Source of the DNA: Tigriopus japonicus
Lineage: Eukaryota; Arthropoda; Copepoda; Harpacticoida; Harpacticidae
Reading direction: 5' to 3'
Assembly (NCBI GenBank): GCA_010645155.1
Contig: CM021317.1
Location: forward strand, 8,898,678 to 8,962,677
Length of the DNA: 64,000 nt
Within the stretch, counting starts at the first letter, position 1; each line of letters opens with the position of its first letter. The notes beneath the pieces are model-generated. The model was not told where the DNA came from. It was given only the letters and a program-made list of their open reading frames with translations, and ran no database searches. This document shows, piece by piece, positions 33,201 through 44,447 of the stretch. The position numbers and the translations under genes are program-made.

Positions 33201-33858
33201 CCTAATAAAAAAGGGGCAGATATGAAACCCTTGAGAGGCCAGGTAGCCAAATTGATGGTTGATTCTCTTTGAGAGCATCTTTAATTCTTCTCTCAATGGC
33301 ATTTTCACACCGTGTCTTCATATTTCGAGTCTTTTGGAGCTTAGCTACGATATTAATGTGTTCAAAAAGTATAAAGTCACACTGAGTAATCACAAATTGA
33401 GGCTAAATATTTACCAGAAGCACCAACAAGTGTTTCTATCTCAAGATGGCGCTGATTGTCATTTTTCTCTTTGATTGAAGCTCAACTTTGCTTCCTTCGG
33501 AAGGCTTGCTCTGACGGCAGAGTTGTTCATTTTGAGAACAAGAGAGGGCACCCTTATAGGATGCGTTAAGGGCATGCTAAATCATGTAAGAGCCATCTAG
33601 GTGAAGCGAATGTTAGTGTTCTTTAAAATCCTAAATTCAAAGGGTATCTAAATCTGCTGAAAAAGTGTGCTGACTAGAAATTCAAAAAATAGTTTTTTTG
33701 ATAGGTTCTTAGGTATATAACTTTTAATCTAGACCTACCTTTGGATGACTCGGTAAATCAAAGTTGTTTCTCTTGGTTTCCTGAGTCTGAAGCATACGTC
33801 ATAGTGTTTGGGAATTTCCATAGAATCTTGATATGAATTTGAATTTGTCAGTACCGTG
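30223..33858. mobile_element. 3.6-kb element with long diverged terminal inverted repeats
   Basis: CACGGTACTGA at 30223, then TTCAGACTCAAGAAACCAA and GGGAAACAAATTTGAT, are mirrored up to 33858 (reversed TTCAGACTCAGGAAACCAA and GAGAAACAACTTTGAT). The arms run about 200-240 bp, including TTTTTCAGCAGATTTAG near their inner ends. No transposase is recognised. Short frames at 31485-32465 have no known motif. The outer target duplication is obscured by neighbouring insertions. Confidence 0.6.
31133..33318. repeat. Inner 180-bp inverted repeats
   Basis: Arms 31133-31315 and 33150-33318 share GTGTGAAAATG.CATTGAGA, AAAGATGCTCTCAAAGAGAA, GGCCTCTCAAGGG, TAGGTACTCGATGAAATACG and GAACATTCCCGCCCTAAA. They may be a continuation of the outer inverted repeats interrupted by insertions, or a separate nested element. 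Confidence 0.8.
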
Positions 33859-34057
33859 TCACAACAGTATTCAAAAGACCATGGGTATGTAGTAGAGCTG
33901 TGCATCGGATTTGACAGGTCCCCAAAATCCAATCCAAACTTGGTTTTTACAATCGGAACCCAAATCCGTCAGCTTCCAACCAAACCGACGAAATCCGAAT
34001 CCCAAAATTTGGTGCTCAATCCGAACGAATCCGAATCCGAAAATTGTTGCCTAATCC

Positions 34058-36296
34058 AAGGAGATCTTCAGAATCTGGAGACTCAGTCACGCTGGGAAAC
34101 GACAGTTGAGAGACAGCGGGAGTGCAGTCTACTTATAATTAGAAACTAGGTGATTTGTGTTTTGGAAACGTAGAATTTCTCACGTCGAATAATTGGAAGA
34201 TGGTGAACACTTGTGCTGCACCTGGTTGCAGGTCTGGCTACTGGTTAAGATACGGAGACCCAACTCCAGATCTGCAGATCTCCATGTACAAGGTTCCAAG
34301 TGACCCGTTCAGCGAGTTTCAAGATATCTTTCGATCACGCCAAAGCCATCACGGAACCAGACAGAGGCTCGCTACTTCAGGAGCCCGACAAGCCCTTCAA
34401 ATTCAAAAGGAGGAGGCTTAGTATGAGGCGTTCCTTGAGGATGAACGCTTAAAGTGCCTTGAGGATATCATGTTCAAGCTACACACCCTTGGCTTGCCAG
34501 AGGGCATCTCAGTCGTCAAAAAGTAAAACTGTCTCCTTTTTCCAAACATTGAGGAAAGAGGAACTAGCCAGATTAATATCTTGTTTCATCTAACAAATAT
34601 TTCAAGATAGCACCTTTAAAATGCAAGTCCAAAACGTGATCTTCTCCCAATCCTCTGTTGCAAGTGTGACAACCCGAGATCGCATCGAATACTTCTGGGA
34701 AATACCAAATATTTTGGCAGCCTTGAAGGGCTATAGAGAATACTTTAAAAAAGACACAGCCTTAACCGAATAGTCCAAGACTTTCAAAAACGGTGGAACA
34801 CGAACGCGTGGAATTTTACATCAACAATATGGATAAACCATGGAAAGACACATTGAAGTTCCTGAAATTGATAAATAAGTGGTGAAAAGTGGTGAACACT
34901 AAAAGTGCCGTCCTTCACACACGAAAACGTGACCCATCCCGTGCCCCAATTTATTCAGTTTAGGATGATGACTTGAAATTTCTTTCGAAATTTTCTTTTT
35001 GGATCTTTGATTGGAATTCGAAATTAAAAGGCCAGGGAAAAGAGCGACAAGGTCTTACATCTCCCACCATGCTTGCCATGACTTTGTCCACCAAAACTCT
35101 CCAAGAATATGCCAAAGATATGTTACATAGGCATGAGATCCAAAATGTACTTTTTGGGAAATTTCAATCAGCCTGATTTGGTTGGTAAGGACAACTTTCG
35201 GGAGGTAATTATTTTACCTCTTACCGACAGATTCTAGAATCTGATAAGCCGTGGAGTGGAGAAGCTAATCTAAGTTTGATCATTGGAGAAATTCGGCAAT
35301 ATGCAAGTTTGTGCCATTAAAATAAATGTTGGCCCCAAATCAGTGTCCGAGAGTGAATTCTGATATAAAACTTCGATTGATGCTCAAGTTTCTTCCCATT
35401 ACTCATTTGGAGTCCATTGAAGACAGCAGTATTGGTTTCTACATTGCTGGTTATCTTGTGCGATCGTCGAGTGAAGTGTACCCAATGCCCAAACTTGGTG
35501 TCACAGGGCAAAACCTTAATAGTTTTAAACCTTGAAGATGAAGAAGCCTCAACTTCCAATGGCCCTCGAGAGAGCCTTTTGGAGCAAATCAATTGTGGAG
35601 GGTTATCCAAATCAATCGATGTTTTGATGCACAAGTTTACCTGACTTGTGTTCATACCTGTGGTATATTCTCGCAAATCATGGCAAACCAGGAAAGCAAG
35701 AAGTTTCTTTTAGAATGCCAACACCCAAGAGAGTTGTTTGCCAAAAGCTTTTGTTTGATCATTGGAAGCTCATTTGATACAGGTTCCATTTTGGAAGCCT
35801 AATGTGGCAAAGGTCACTCTTAAGTTCTTTGTGAAGAAGTAGCCAAGAGAATGTTTAACCTTTTTTTGGCAAAAAAATTGCCAAAGAGCAGAACTCCGAA
35901 ATTTACGACAGCAAGGAAAAAACGAAACAGTTTGACGCCTCCAAATCCGGCCCAGGGGCCAAGATAATAAATAAATTGCAGTCTCAGTGCTAAGAAAAAC
36001 ATTCGTGGACATTGGAATATGTACTTGTTATGTTTTGCTGTTAAAATATACTGTTGTTTTGTCATGTTCCTTTCTTTATCTTCAAGTTTTGTAACTGTCC
36101 AGTTTTACTTTCTTGGTATTTTGGGACATTTACTTGCTAGATATAACCTACATATTTATAGCAATTAATTTTCAGTCAGAAATATCGCACAAATTGATTT
36201 TAAACCCCATTTTCTGTAAAGAAATGTCTTGCTTGCATCGCCCTTTCGTTGTCTTGAACTTGCGCCCAGTCTACCTCCAGGGTAGAGTACTCCTTG
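34058..36296 (+). mobile_element. P-element-like transposon, copy 2, with 8-bp TSD
   Basis: It begins AAGGAGATCTTCAG and ends GTAGAGTACTCCTTG. The target duplication cctaatcc lies at 34050-34057 and 36297-36304, inside the CCGAACGAATCC repeats of the host element. P elements make 8-bp duplications. Its 3' 1.6 kb matches the inverted copy at 6.9-8.6 kb. Confidence 0.85.
34200..35805 (+). pseudogene. P-element-like THAP transposase, degenerate
   Basis: The ATG at 34200 opens MVNTCAAPGCRSGY and continues to SMYKVPSDP, the C2CH zinc-finger start and hydrophobic/Pro motif of a THAP domain, the DNA-binding module of P-element and THAP9 transposases. Later frames give ERQGLTSPTMLAMTLSTKTL and QEYAKDMLHRHEIQNVLFG (34973-35176), SIGFYIAGYLVRSSSEV (about 35430), and INCGGLSKSID with QESKKFLLECQ (35590-35800). 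Stops and shifts between the blocks show it is inactive. No intact RNase H-like core could be read. Confidence 0.8.
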
Positions 36297-36384
36297 CCTA
36301 ATCCGAACGAATCCGAATACGAATCCGAAAACTTGCTGTCCAATCCGAACGAATACGAATCCAAAAATTTGGCGTCCCCAGACA

Positions 36385-36440
36385 GCGGGAGTTTGAATCC
36401 TGTTGAGGATAGAATTCTAGCTGTCGGGAGAAATCCTTTA
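36385..36440 (+). mobile_element. SINE family 1 fragment
   Basis: CAGACAGCGGGAGTTTGAATCC followed by GCTGTCGGGAGAAATCCTTT is the B-box and downstream part of the SINE. The 5' half is absent. Confidence 0.75.
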
Positions 36441-36493
36441 CAAAATTAGTTTGTGTTTGTGGAAGGAATGGACAGGACTCAAACTGTTTTATT

Positions 36494-37240
36494 GGGGACT
36501 TGGAGAAAGTCTACTCTTGGGTTGGTGAGAGAAATATGGCATTGAACGAGATGAAATTCCGCGCAATGACGTATGGGACGTCAAAATTAGATGTTCCACT
36601 TAAAGACAATGGAGGTTGCGATATTGAGCAGGTATCCTCCATGAAGGATTTAGGAGTTGTAATCCAAAATGATGGAAAGTTTGATGAGCATATCCAGTTG
36701 AAAGTGGGGAAGGCATTTAAAACGTGCGGCTGGATCTATTGCACTTTCAAGTCCAGAGGTAGTATCACAATGCTAACTCTGTACAAGTCGATTGTTTAGC
36801 CTCATCTTGAATATGCTTCCCCCATTTGGGCTCCAATGAGTTCAGCAGGTTTGCAAAAGGTCGAGCAGGTCCAAAGATGTTTCACTAGGAACATTACAGG
36901 AATGAGAGAGCTCTCATATTGGGAAAGATTCCAAAAGTTAGAGGCCTGTACAGTACTCAGAGAAGGTATGAAAGGGATCTGATGCTGTATGTTTTCAAGA
37001 GCATTTATGGGCTCGGCCCTAACCCAGGCTTTGAGATCAGTTGTAGTGATCGTAGAGGTTTTACTTGCCTTTTGAGAGCACCTCCAATCCAAGGGAATCG
37101 AGGCTAGTTCGATCAATGAAGTCCTCCTCTCTTCTTTATCGGGCTCCTTCATTGTTCAATTTGTTGCCCAGTAGTCTTAATCGGGAAAATGTAGGAGCTG
37201 ATCCACTAATAGCACCTGGTGGTTAAAATTTCTGTTAAAG
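36494..37240 (+). pseudogene. LINE 3' fragment (CR1/jockey-like)
   Basis: The plus-strand frame 36500-36799 contains WVGERNMALNEMKFRAMTYG, SSMKDLGVVIQNDGKFDEH and KSRGSITMLTLYKSIV. After one stop it continues PHLEYASPIWAPMSSAGL and VEQVQRCFTRNITGM. This is the region after the RT core, equivalent to KDLGITITDN and FVRPHLECAVQAWNPW in the LINE at 41.6 kb. It is 5'-truncated, with further shifts after 36970. Confidence 0.8.
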
Positions 37241-37972
37241 TGTTTGCTCAAATGCCAAGGCTTTCAATTACGATTTTTGATGTCACGGTGTCATAATAAA
37301 GATAAGCTGTGAATAAATACATATTAAGAGTAGCTCAAATAACTTTATTAATTCACTTAAAACCATTAAAACCAATATATTTTCCCAAACCATATTAATA
37401 GATATTGAGAGGGTCCTTAGTTATGAATTGATGCGAAATTTGATCAATATCTATTGAGCAGATAAATAACTATCATCACTTGAAGACTTTAAAAGGCATC
37501 GAATTATGCCATGAAATGCTCCTGCTATATGTTGCAGTGATTGCCAAGAAAAATAATTTACATTTTCGATGTCGCAAAAATAAATGATAATTTTTCGTTT
37601 CTCTATGATTCTGTCTTGATTGTAAGATTGATATATAATATAACTTGAAACTGACTTAAAGTGTTCACTTTTTAAATGAGGTTTTCGTAAATTATCTTCG
37701 ATAAGGTAGAATTACATAAATTTAAAAGTTATTTATGATCTGCGCATATTTGAAAGATAAACTTTTAGCACCACGTAAATTTTTGGTTCAAAAAGTGCAA
37801 TATTTGCAACAAACAGTTTGCAATAGAATTTTGCGACAATTTGACCTTACGCTTAATTATGTTTGATAAAAGTACCAAAGAAAAAACAATCCAAAAGTAT
37901 ACCTTATAAGCATAAAAAATAAAACCTAAAAATATCTGGCTCATTTTGCAATTTTTTAGGGATTGAACGTTT
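37241..37972. other. AT-rich non-coding stretch inside the hAT-like element
   Basis: No open frame or known repeat was recognised here. Confidence 0.5.
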
Positions 37973-38624
37973 CAATGAGGCATGCAGGGGGAGGTTTAAG
38001 TGATCTGTTCAAAAATCTTATCGAGGCGGATGAAAGAAGAGAAAAGGCTTGTTCGTCAATGTAAGGTTTTGGCCAGTGCAAGGGTTTTCGCGTTTTACAG
38101 ACCGCCCTTATGACTTAGATGCTACAAAAAATGTCGAATTGCAAGTTTGGACATTTTTACTCTCGGTTTTGTAAGAATTTGCAAAATTATTCTTTTGATT
38201 AAAAAATGGCAAGCACTTAAAAAAGACCTTTGATATTGAAGAGAAACACGTACAAAACACGGCATTTTGTTTGGTACCTTGATGGTTTTGGAGCTTTACA
38301 ATACAAATCAGTGCTTATTACATCACTTACACTTGTACTTAACCAAAAAAAGTGGCCTTTTGTTGAGAATATTCTCGTGCAAGAACGAGCAAATAAAGTG
38401 AGCATTTTTTTCCAAAATCCTAACCAAAGGTGTTCAAACTTGCAATTCGACATTTTTGATGGCATCTAATTCACAAGGGCGGTCTGTAAATTGCGAAACC
38501 CCGTAAACTGTCCAAATTCTCACGAGCCACCCACTGTTGCCAAACAAGCCTTTTCTCCTCTTTCATCCGCCCGCGATAAGATTTTTGAAGAGATTACTCA
38601 AACCTCCCCCTGCATTTCTCATTG
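37973..38624. mobile_element. Foldback element with 190-bp arms
   Basis: CAATGAGGCATGCAGGGGGA at 37973 is mirrored at 38624 (reversed CAATGAGAAATGCAGGGGGA). Each arm also holds TCAAAAATCTTATCG, AGAAAAGGCTTGTT, TTTACAGACCGCCCTT and AATGTCGAATTGCAAGTTTG. The loop is about 270 bp and non-coding. No target duplication was seen. Confidence 0.85.
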
Positions 38625-38634
38625 TACTGATTAC

Positions 38635-39503
38635 TAGGGCTGAATATTTTAGGTTTTACATAAAAACTTAGGTTTTAACCTAAAACGCCTAATTCGGGCA
38701 ATTTTTATCTAAAATTAAGTTTTCAGTCAAAAATTTACTTTTTTCTCGCCTTTTTAGGGCAATTTTTACCTAAAACTAAGTTTTCAACCTGATATTATTT
38801 TTTTTACTTATCCTAAAGTCATTTGCACAATAAGGTCCCTCAACCCAGTGTCTTCAAAAAAACAAAACACGAGAACAAAGGAAGAGAGAAGAGGAGTGGG
38901 AGCCACAATGATTTTCATCCCATCAACATGCCAAATCAGCGTTACCAGGTGGTTTCAGGCAGACATTGCCAAAATTTGTTTGAAATACTGCCAATTACAG
39001 GCGCTCGCTGCCATTTTTGAAGTCACATAACGCCACATTCTGTCACCTTTGAGCCGAATTTTTCTCGTTTTTAATCATTTCATCTCGTTTTTTAGGGCTC
39101 AAATTTTAGATCTCGTTTTTTAGGTCAAAATTTTTTGATCTCCTTTTCTTGGTCCACAATTTTCGATATCGTTTTTTGGTCGATTTTTTTGCCTGTCCTT
39201 CCACTTTTTGCCATGTTCTGCCACTTCAGAAATTTCTCTACCACAAAATTTTCTATATTGCCATTTCTACCACTTTCCCACCACTGCCAAATTAAGTTTT
39301 CACTGCCTCTGTCTCTGCTCCACTGCTTTTACTCTTGTAAAAAGTAAACTGCTGTAGAGCAATTAATAAAAGGCTATATTTGGTCTGAATAGCCTCTGAA
39401 AAGGTGTTATCTATACAACCTAAAAAAAACCTAAAACGTAATTTTTGGCAACCTAATTATGTCATAATTTGCCCAAAAAGTTAACCTAAAATATTCAGCC
39501 CTA
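38635..39503. mobile_element. 869-bp hAT-like MITE, perfect 8-bp TSD
   Basis: The left end is TAGGGCTGAATATTTTAGGT and the reverse of the right end is TAGGGCTGAATATTTTAGGT. The target duplication ctgattac is perfect (38627-38634 and 39504-39511). Subterminal copies of TTTTAGGTTA/AACCTAAAA and CTCGTTTTTTAGG run inward. It is non-coding. Confidence 0.95.
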
Positions 39504-39511
39504 CTGATTAC

Positions 39512-40220
39512 CTATTATAAAAATTCATGAGCCATGGAACAAGAAGTTCAAAACATAGTAAAGTCTAATTTGTGCAAGCCTCCCATTAATACAAATTAAA
39601 GATAACACCATAATGTAGACTCAAAATTCAATGGGCACTCAAAAAAAATACTATGTAGCTGTTTGTGTTGGCGTCAGAAATCAAATTTAACGAATCTTAC
39701 AAGACATGTGTTGGTGGAAGTTTAAAAGGGTATTCTGATATTTCTCTGGTCTTAAAAATTGGAAGAAGAAATCTCTCCATCCTTAAAATACTGTTTGAAA
39801 TGAACAAAAATTTTTACTCCTTGTATACATCTGCCAATATGCAAGGGCAAGCCAAGGGTGTCTAAATAGTGGGATTTGATGAAAAATCTAATAATTTCAG
39901 TGATATTTATGTACTTTATTGTAATCTGGAGTGAATATTTGGCAAACTCTTTAAATGTAGTATTAGGATGAATTAGGCCTAGTGATTGTTTGTAACTGCT
40001 TGATGCTTTTTGTTAACTTCAAAACCTTTCATTTGGTTCTCTTGATAAAAATGTTTGATCTGGAAATGCTATAATAAATTTGGTATACTATTAAACATCA
40101 AAGTACCTTGTTCAGTCATTAAAAAAATTAACATTGAAGGCAGGAACTTGCATTATAATTATCAATTCAAAAAGGTTTCAAAATGGAAAAATTATGACTG
40201 GAAATAAAAAGTGAACGTAA
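39512..40220. other. AT-rich non-coding stretch
   Basis: Short frames only, with nothing recognised. It lies inside the 33893-40425 element. Confidence 0.5.
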
Positions 40221-40433
40221 AAGTTCGGATTGGTTTTGAATTATGTCGGATCCGAACAAATATTTCGCAAATACGAATCCGACAGGCTTAGACGAATCCG
40301 AATGATTCCGAATCCGAAAATTCACACTAAAACCCGAACGAATCCGAATCCGAAGAATCTTGCTATAATCCGAACGAATCCGAATCCGATCGAATCCAAA
40401 AAATCGGATCCGGTGCACAGCTCTAGTCTGTAG

Positions 40434-40872
40434 GTTTCTATTTCTCCCTTCAGTAGATCTGAAATTGATCACTCTGAATGGAGGGTAGTCGGACAAATTC
40501 AGGTGGGGAGTTAGGGTCAAACTGTCTAGGGATGCATCAGAACTAGGGTCGGGCGTTCCTTAGGTTAAGTCTGTTACGTGGGGGAAAAGTTCTTTTTTAA
40601 AATGAAGAATGCAAAGTAGGCTCGAGGATTTCAATTGAGTTTTTGGGAGGGTTAGACGCACTGACGCACCCCTAGCCATTTTGGCTACATAATCCCCAAC
40701 TGAATTTGTCCAATTACACCCACGGCGCCTCTTGCCTCCTCCTTTTCCCCTTTTCTCTCGCTCCTCATTGTCGAGAGTGACTGATTTTGAAGTTAAAGTT
40801 GACATCTTAGATCAGTGATAACTTTAAAATGAGACAAAAATCATGAAGAATTTAAAAGTTGACACTTTTCCT
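40434..40872 (+). repeat. Dispersed repeat, continuation of 33850-33892
   Basis: It aligns in part with 16986-17220: TCTGAAATTGATCACTCT, then a CT-rich tract, GAGTGACTGATTTTGAAGTT and AAGTTGACAT. About 280 bp between these (40470-40740) has no match there. The minus-strand frame 40560-40805 (LCILHFKKELFPHVTDLT) is unrecognised. Confidence 0.45.
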
Positions 40873-41216
40873 CAGACCTGTGTCACTTTCTTCTAAAATG
40901 TAATTAATTACAATTACATTGGTCTCAAAAGTAAGTAAATACAATTACAATTAAATCATTTTCAAATGTAATTAATTACAATTACTTTCCAAAAGTAATT
41001 GAATTACATTAATTTTCAAACCAAGCTTGAACTCCTTTCTTTTCAAGTGCAAAATGTGCAAAGAACATCACGAACCTGTGAGCTTTTTTTGAATCAATTT
41101 TCACACAAAAAAAATTGAAAGGACTGGGAAAATCTGCGAAATTTCTAACCTCAAAACTGCTTATGTATGTGAAAATGTAATTGTAATTTGTAATTGAAAA
41201 ATGTCAATTACATGGG

Positions 41217-41482
41217 CTCAAATGTAATTAATTACAATTACAATTACTTTGATCTCAAATGTAATTAATTACAATTACTTTGATCTCAAATGTAATTAAT
41301 TACAATTACTTTGATCTCAAATGTAATTAATTACAATTACTTTGATCTCAAATGTAATTAATTACAATTACTTTGATCTCAAATGAAATTAATTACAATT
41401 ACTTTGATCTCAAATGAAATTAATTACAATTACTTTGATCTCAAATGAAATTAATTACAATTACTTTGATCTCAAATGTAAT
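41217..41482. repeat. 31-bp tandem array inside family C MITE
   Basis: Eight nearly identical units of CAAATGTAATTAATTACAAT plus TACTTTGATCT run to the LINE boundary. Three consecutive units share an A-for-T change (AAATGAAATT). This pattern shows recent block expansion of a subterminal motif. Confidence 0.92.
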
Positions 41483-41639
41483 TAGATTAGATTAGATTAG
41501 ATTTATTTCATCTTCAGGAACCAAAGTTGCTGGTTATAAGGAAGATATAGTAAGTGGTGTGCTGTGTTGACATTTGGATGTTAAATTAGGAGTTTCTGGG
41601 TAGATACAGTATATTGGTGCGATGTGTAAATGGCTGTTT

Positions 41640-44447
41640 CTAGCATTGTGAGTCGAACCACGACTTAAATTCGTTCAGGGTTTGGCATATTCTCCCGGTG
41701 CTAGGAAAGGTGTTCCATAAAAGTGCGGAGCGAAAAGAAAAGAAATGTCTCCTGATGTCTATGTTCACTCGAGGAATGTATAAATTCCCCATCAAGTTGT
41801 CTCTTGTGCCTTTTTCATGATTGATGTTTGTGTAGAAGTCATCTTTTAGGAGGTGATCCAGGCCCTTAATTATTTTGAAGGCTTGTATAGCATCGCCTCT
41901 TTCCCGCCTTCTCAGGAGGGTAGTAAGGCCAAGGGAATAAAGTTTTTCTTCATATGTGCCAGTGATGCCATGTATCATATTTACGGCCCTTTTTTGGACA
42001 TTTTCGAGCTTGTTTATGTCTTTTTGGAGCCACGGGTTCCATGCTTGGACAGCACATTCCAAATGTGGTCTAACGAATGTTCTGTATATCTCGACGAATA
42101 TTTCTTTGCTCCGTATCGAGAATGACCGTTTTACTTGACCCAAAACCGCATTTGCTTTTCTTGCAATCATTCCAACGTGTTCTGATGGTTTTAAGTTATC
42201 AGTTATTGTTATGCCAAGGTCTTTGTGTTGGTGGGTTGATGCTATGTTGATGCCATTTATCGTATACGGGTGTCTTCCATTCGAAAATCCGAAGTGCATC
42301 ACTCTGCATTTTCCAATGTTAAATTCCATTCCATTTTCTAAAGTCCAACATACCATTCGATTTATGTCTCGTTGGAGGTCTTCGCAGTCTCTTGGAGACT
42401 CGATACAGCGGCCAATCTTCGTGTCATCAGCGAAGGTGCAAATATAAGACGGTTTGAAGATACACGCAGGTAGATCGGAGGCATACGCCAAGAAAAGTAG
42501 GGGGCCAAGAACACTTCCTTGGACTACCCCACTTGAAACTGGCCGCCAGTTGGACATCTCTCCACTTATGACCACTCTTTGCTCCCGACCGGTGAGCCAA
42601 TTTGTTATCCATTGTAGGAGTATGTGATTGATTCCTAAAATTTCCAGCTTCTTCAGGAGTAAGTCGTGGGGGACCAAGTCAAATGCTTTTGTGAAGTCAA
42701 AGTAAATAACGTCGACCGGATCCCCCTTGTCGACAGCTCTCGTCACTTCGTCGAAAAAAGTAATCAAGTTCGTAACACAACTCCTACCAGGCAAAAATCC
42801 GTGTTGAGACCGTGGGATCAAGTTTTCTTGTTCCATGTATTCGTAAATCTGTTCCTTGATAATGGTTTCCAGCACTTTAACAATCACACTTGTGAGAGAG
42901 ATTGGGCGATAATTTTCCACCAATGTTTTTGAGCCAGATTTATGAATTGGGGACACATTTGCTTGTTTCCAAGCCCGTGGTAATCGCCCAGTATCAATGC
43001 TAGTTTGGTACAAATTGAGCAAAGGGGTCAAAAGCGATTTGCACATAGTTTTTAGAAATTTGTTGCTGATGCCATCGGGTCCGGGAGAGGATTCCCAGTC
43101 TAGATTAGTTATCACTTTTTCGATGATTTGGGCGGTTATTTGAATTTGGGGACTCTTGTTTTTGCCTCTACTTGTCACGTACTTTGTAGGCAGCTTTGAT
43201 TGTGGCTGTCTAAATATCGATGAGAAGTATGTGTTGAGGTGGTTCGCTTGATCTTTCTCATTGTGAAGTGCCACACCATCACTATTTTTTATAGGGCCGA
43301 TTGTCCTCCCGTTATTCTTGGTTCCGATGTATTTGTAGAACTTCTTTTTGTTTTGCTTGGCGTTTCTGGCAAGATTGGATTCATAATTCGTCTTTTGTCT
43401 TCTGATTGCGGTTTTTACTTCTAGTTGGCAAGTCTTGAATTCTTGATTTTTTTCGACAGGATACCGTTTCATTGCTTCAAACAGTCTTTTCTTCTTTCTG
43501 ATCATTCTTTTTAACTCGTCTGTCATCCACATTGGTTCATTGTAGTTTTTACTCTTTCGTAAAGGAATCAACTCATAACATTGAGCTAGGACTCCTGAAA
43601 AGGTTTCCCATTGTTCTTCGACATTGCTATTTTGTGTTTTGCTCCATGAGTTATTGTCTAGTAATGCCTTTATCTCCACCCAGTCCGCTCTGGCATAATC
43701 CTTAGCTCTTGGTTTTGGTTTCATTGGTTTTGGGGTGATTTCAATTTCAATATTGATGGAGAAGTGATCACTGGAACCCAGAGGCATGCCCGCATCGATT
43801 GACAATATTTTTTCTGGAACGTTCGTTATGACAAGGTCCAACATATTTCCAGCTACGTGCGTCGGAAACGTGATTATTTGGTCGAGAAAAGATGCTTGGC
43901 AAGTGTTTATAAAGTCGGAGGAGGAGGGTCCCCCACTCAATGTTTGCCAGTTGATATCTGGAAAATTGAAATCCCCAATCAGAATGGAATTTTGACGGAC
44001 ACTTGAGATGAGATTGTTGAGATCCACATTTTTCTCTACGCTTGAATTTGGGGAACGATAAATGAGATAAAGATCCATTTTCTGGTTTCGATTGTTGACG
44101 ACGGAGATTCTGCTGGCTTGGTCGCAGGCTATTCTTAGTGGCTTGTCTTCAATCTGCAATCCATCTTTGGCATAGATTATTAGTCCACCCCCTCTTCCAC
44201 ATTGAGTATCTCGCCTATCGTTACGGTTTATGATTTTGTATCCATCTCGGTTAAGTTCTTCGTTGTTGATTTCGGCATGCGTCCACGATTCACAGATCAT
44301 AATTATATCGGGTTGTTCAAGGCTTATCCTTAAGTCGAGGTCGTTCAATTTATTCATTAGGGACCTTGCGTTAAAATAAAGAATTTTTAAGGTTATTTCT
44401 TCAATTTGGAGAGCCTTCCCGTTCCTTTTCTTCCCTTTACTATCCAT
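41640..44447 (-). CDS. LINE ORF2: endonuclease and reverse transcriptase
   Basis: This is an intact 935-codon frame from ATG at 44447. The N-terminal APE-like endonuclease shows LKILYFNARSLMNKL, MICESW, GDFNFPDINW and SSDHFSI. The reverse transcriptase shows WKQANVSPIHKSG, YRPISLTSV, YFDFTKAFDLVPHD (catalytic Asp), SSGVVQGSVLGPLLF and CTFADDTKI (catalytic Asp pair). A conserved C-terminal RPHLECAVQAWNPW block follows. The length is normal for CR1/jockey-group ORF2. The start overlaps the last 55 bases of ORF1. The frame has no lesion, suggesting recent insertion. Confidence 0.95.
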   Translation of the reverse strand: MDSKGKKRNGKALQIEEITLKILYFNARSLMNKLNDLDLRISLEQPDIIMICESWTHAEINNEELNRDGYKIINRNDRRDTQCGRGGGLIIYAKDGLQIEDKPLRIACDQASRISVVNNRNQKMDLYLIYRSPNSSVEKNVDLNNLISSVRQNSILIGDFNFPDINWQTLSGGPSSSDFINTCQASFLDQIITFPTHVAGNMLDLVITNVPEKILSIDAGMPLGSSDHFSINIEIEITPKPMKPKPRAKDYARADWVEIKALLDNNSWSKTQNSNVEEQWETFSGVLAQCYELIPLRKSKNYNEPMWMTDELKRMIRKKKRLFEAMKRYPVEKNQEFKTCQLEVKTAIRRQKTNYESNLARNAKQNKKKFYKYIGTKNNGRTIGPIKNSDGVALHNEKDQANHLNTYFSSIFRQPQSKLPTKYVTSRGKNKSPQIQITAQIIEKVITNLDWESSPGPDGISNKFLKTMCKSLLTPLLNLYQTSIDTGRLPRAWKQANVSPIHKSGSKTLVENYRPISLTSVIVKVLETIIKEQIYEYMEQENLIPRSQHGFLPGRSCVTNLITFFDEVTRAVDKGDPVDVIYFDFTKAFDLVPHDLLLKKLEILGINHILLQWITNWLTGREQRVVISGEMSNWRPVSSGVVQGSVLGPLLFLAYASDLPACIFKPSYICTFADDTKIGRCIESPRDCEDLQRDINRMVCWTLENGMEFNIGKCRVMHFGFSNGRHPYTINGINIASTHQHKDLGITITDNLKPSEHVGMIARKANAVLGQVKRSFSIRSKEIFVEIYRTFVRPHLECAVQAWNPWLQKDINKLENVQKRAVNMIHGITGTYEEKLYSLGLTTLLRRRERGDAIQAFKIIKGLDHLLKDDFYTNINHEKGTRDNLMGNLYIPRVNIDIRRHFFSFRSALLWNTFPSTGRICQTLNEFKSWFDSQC

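Larger units (their letters stand above)
33893..40425. mobile_element. hAT-like element with CCGAACGAATCC motifs, expanded by nested insertions
   Basis: The left end is TAGAGCTGTGCATCGGATTT and the reverse of the right end is TAGAGCTGTGCACCGGATCC. Flanking 8-mers gtatgtag and gtctgtag match at 7 of 8. Both ends are built of GAATCCGAAT and CCGAACGAAT repeats (33920-34050, 36300-36375 and 40225-40405). The element has grown by a P-like element (34058-36296), a SINE piece, a LINE tail, a foldback (37973-38624) and another MITE (38635-39503). Confidence 0.85.
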
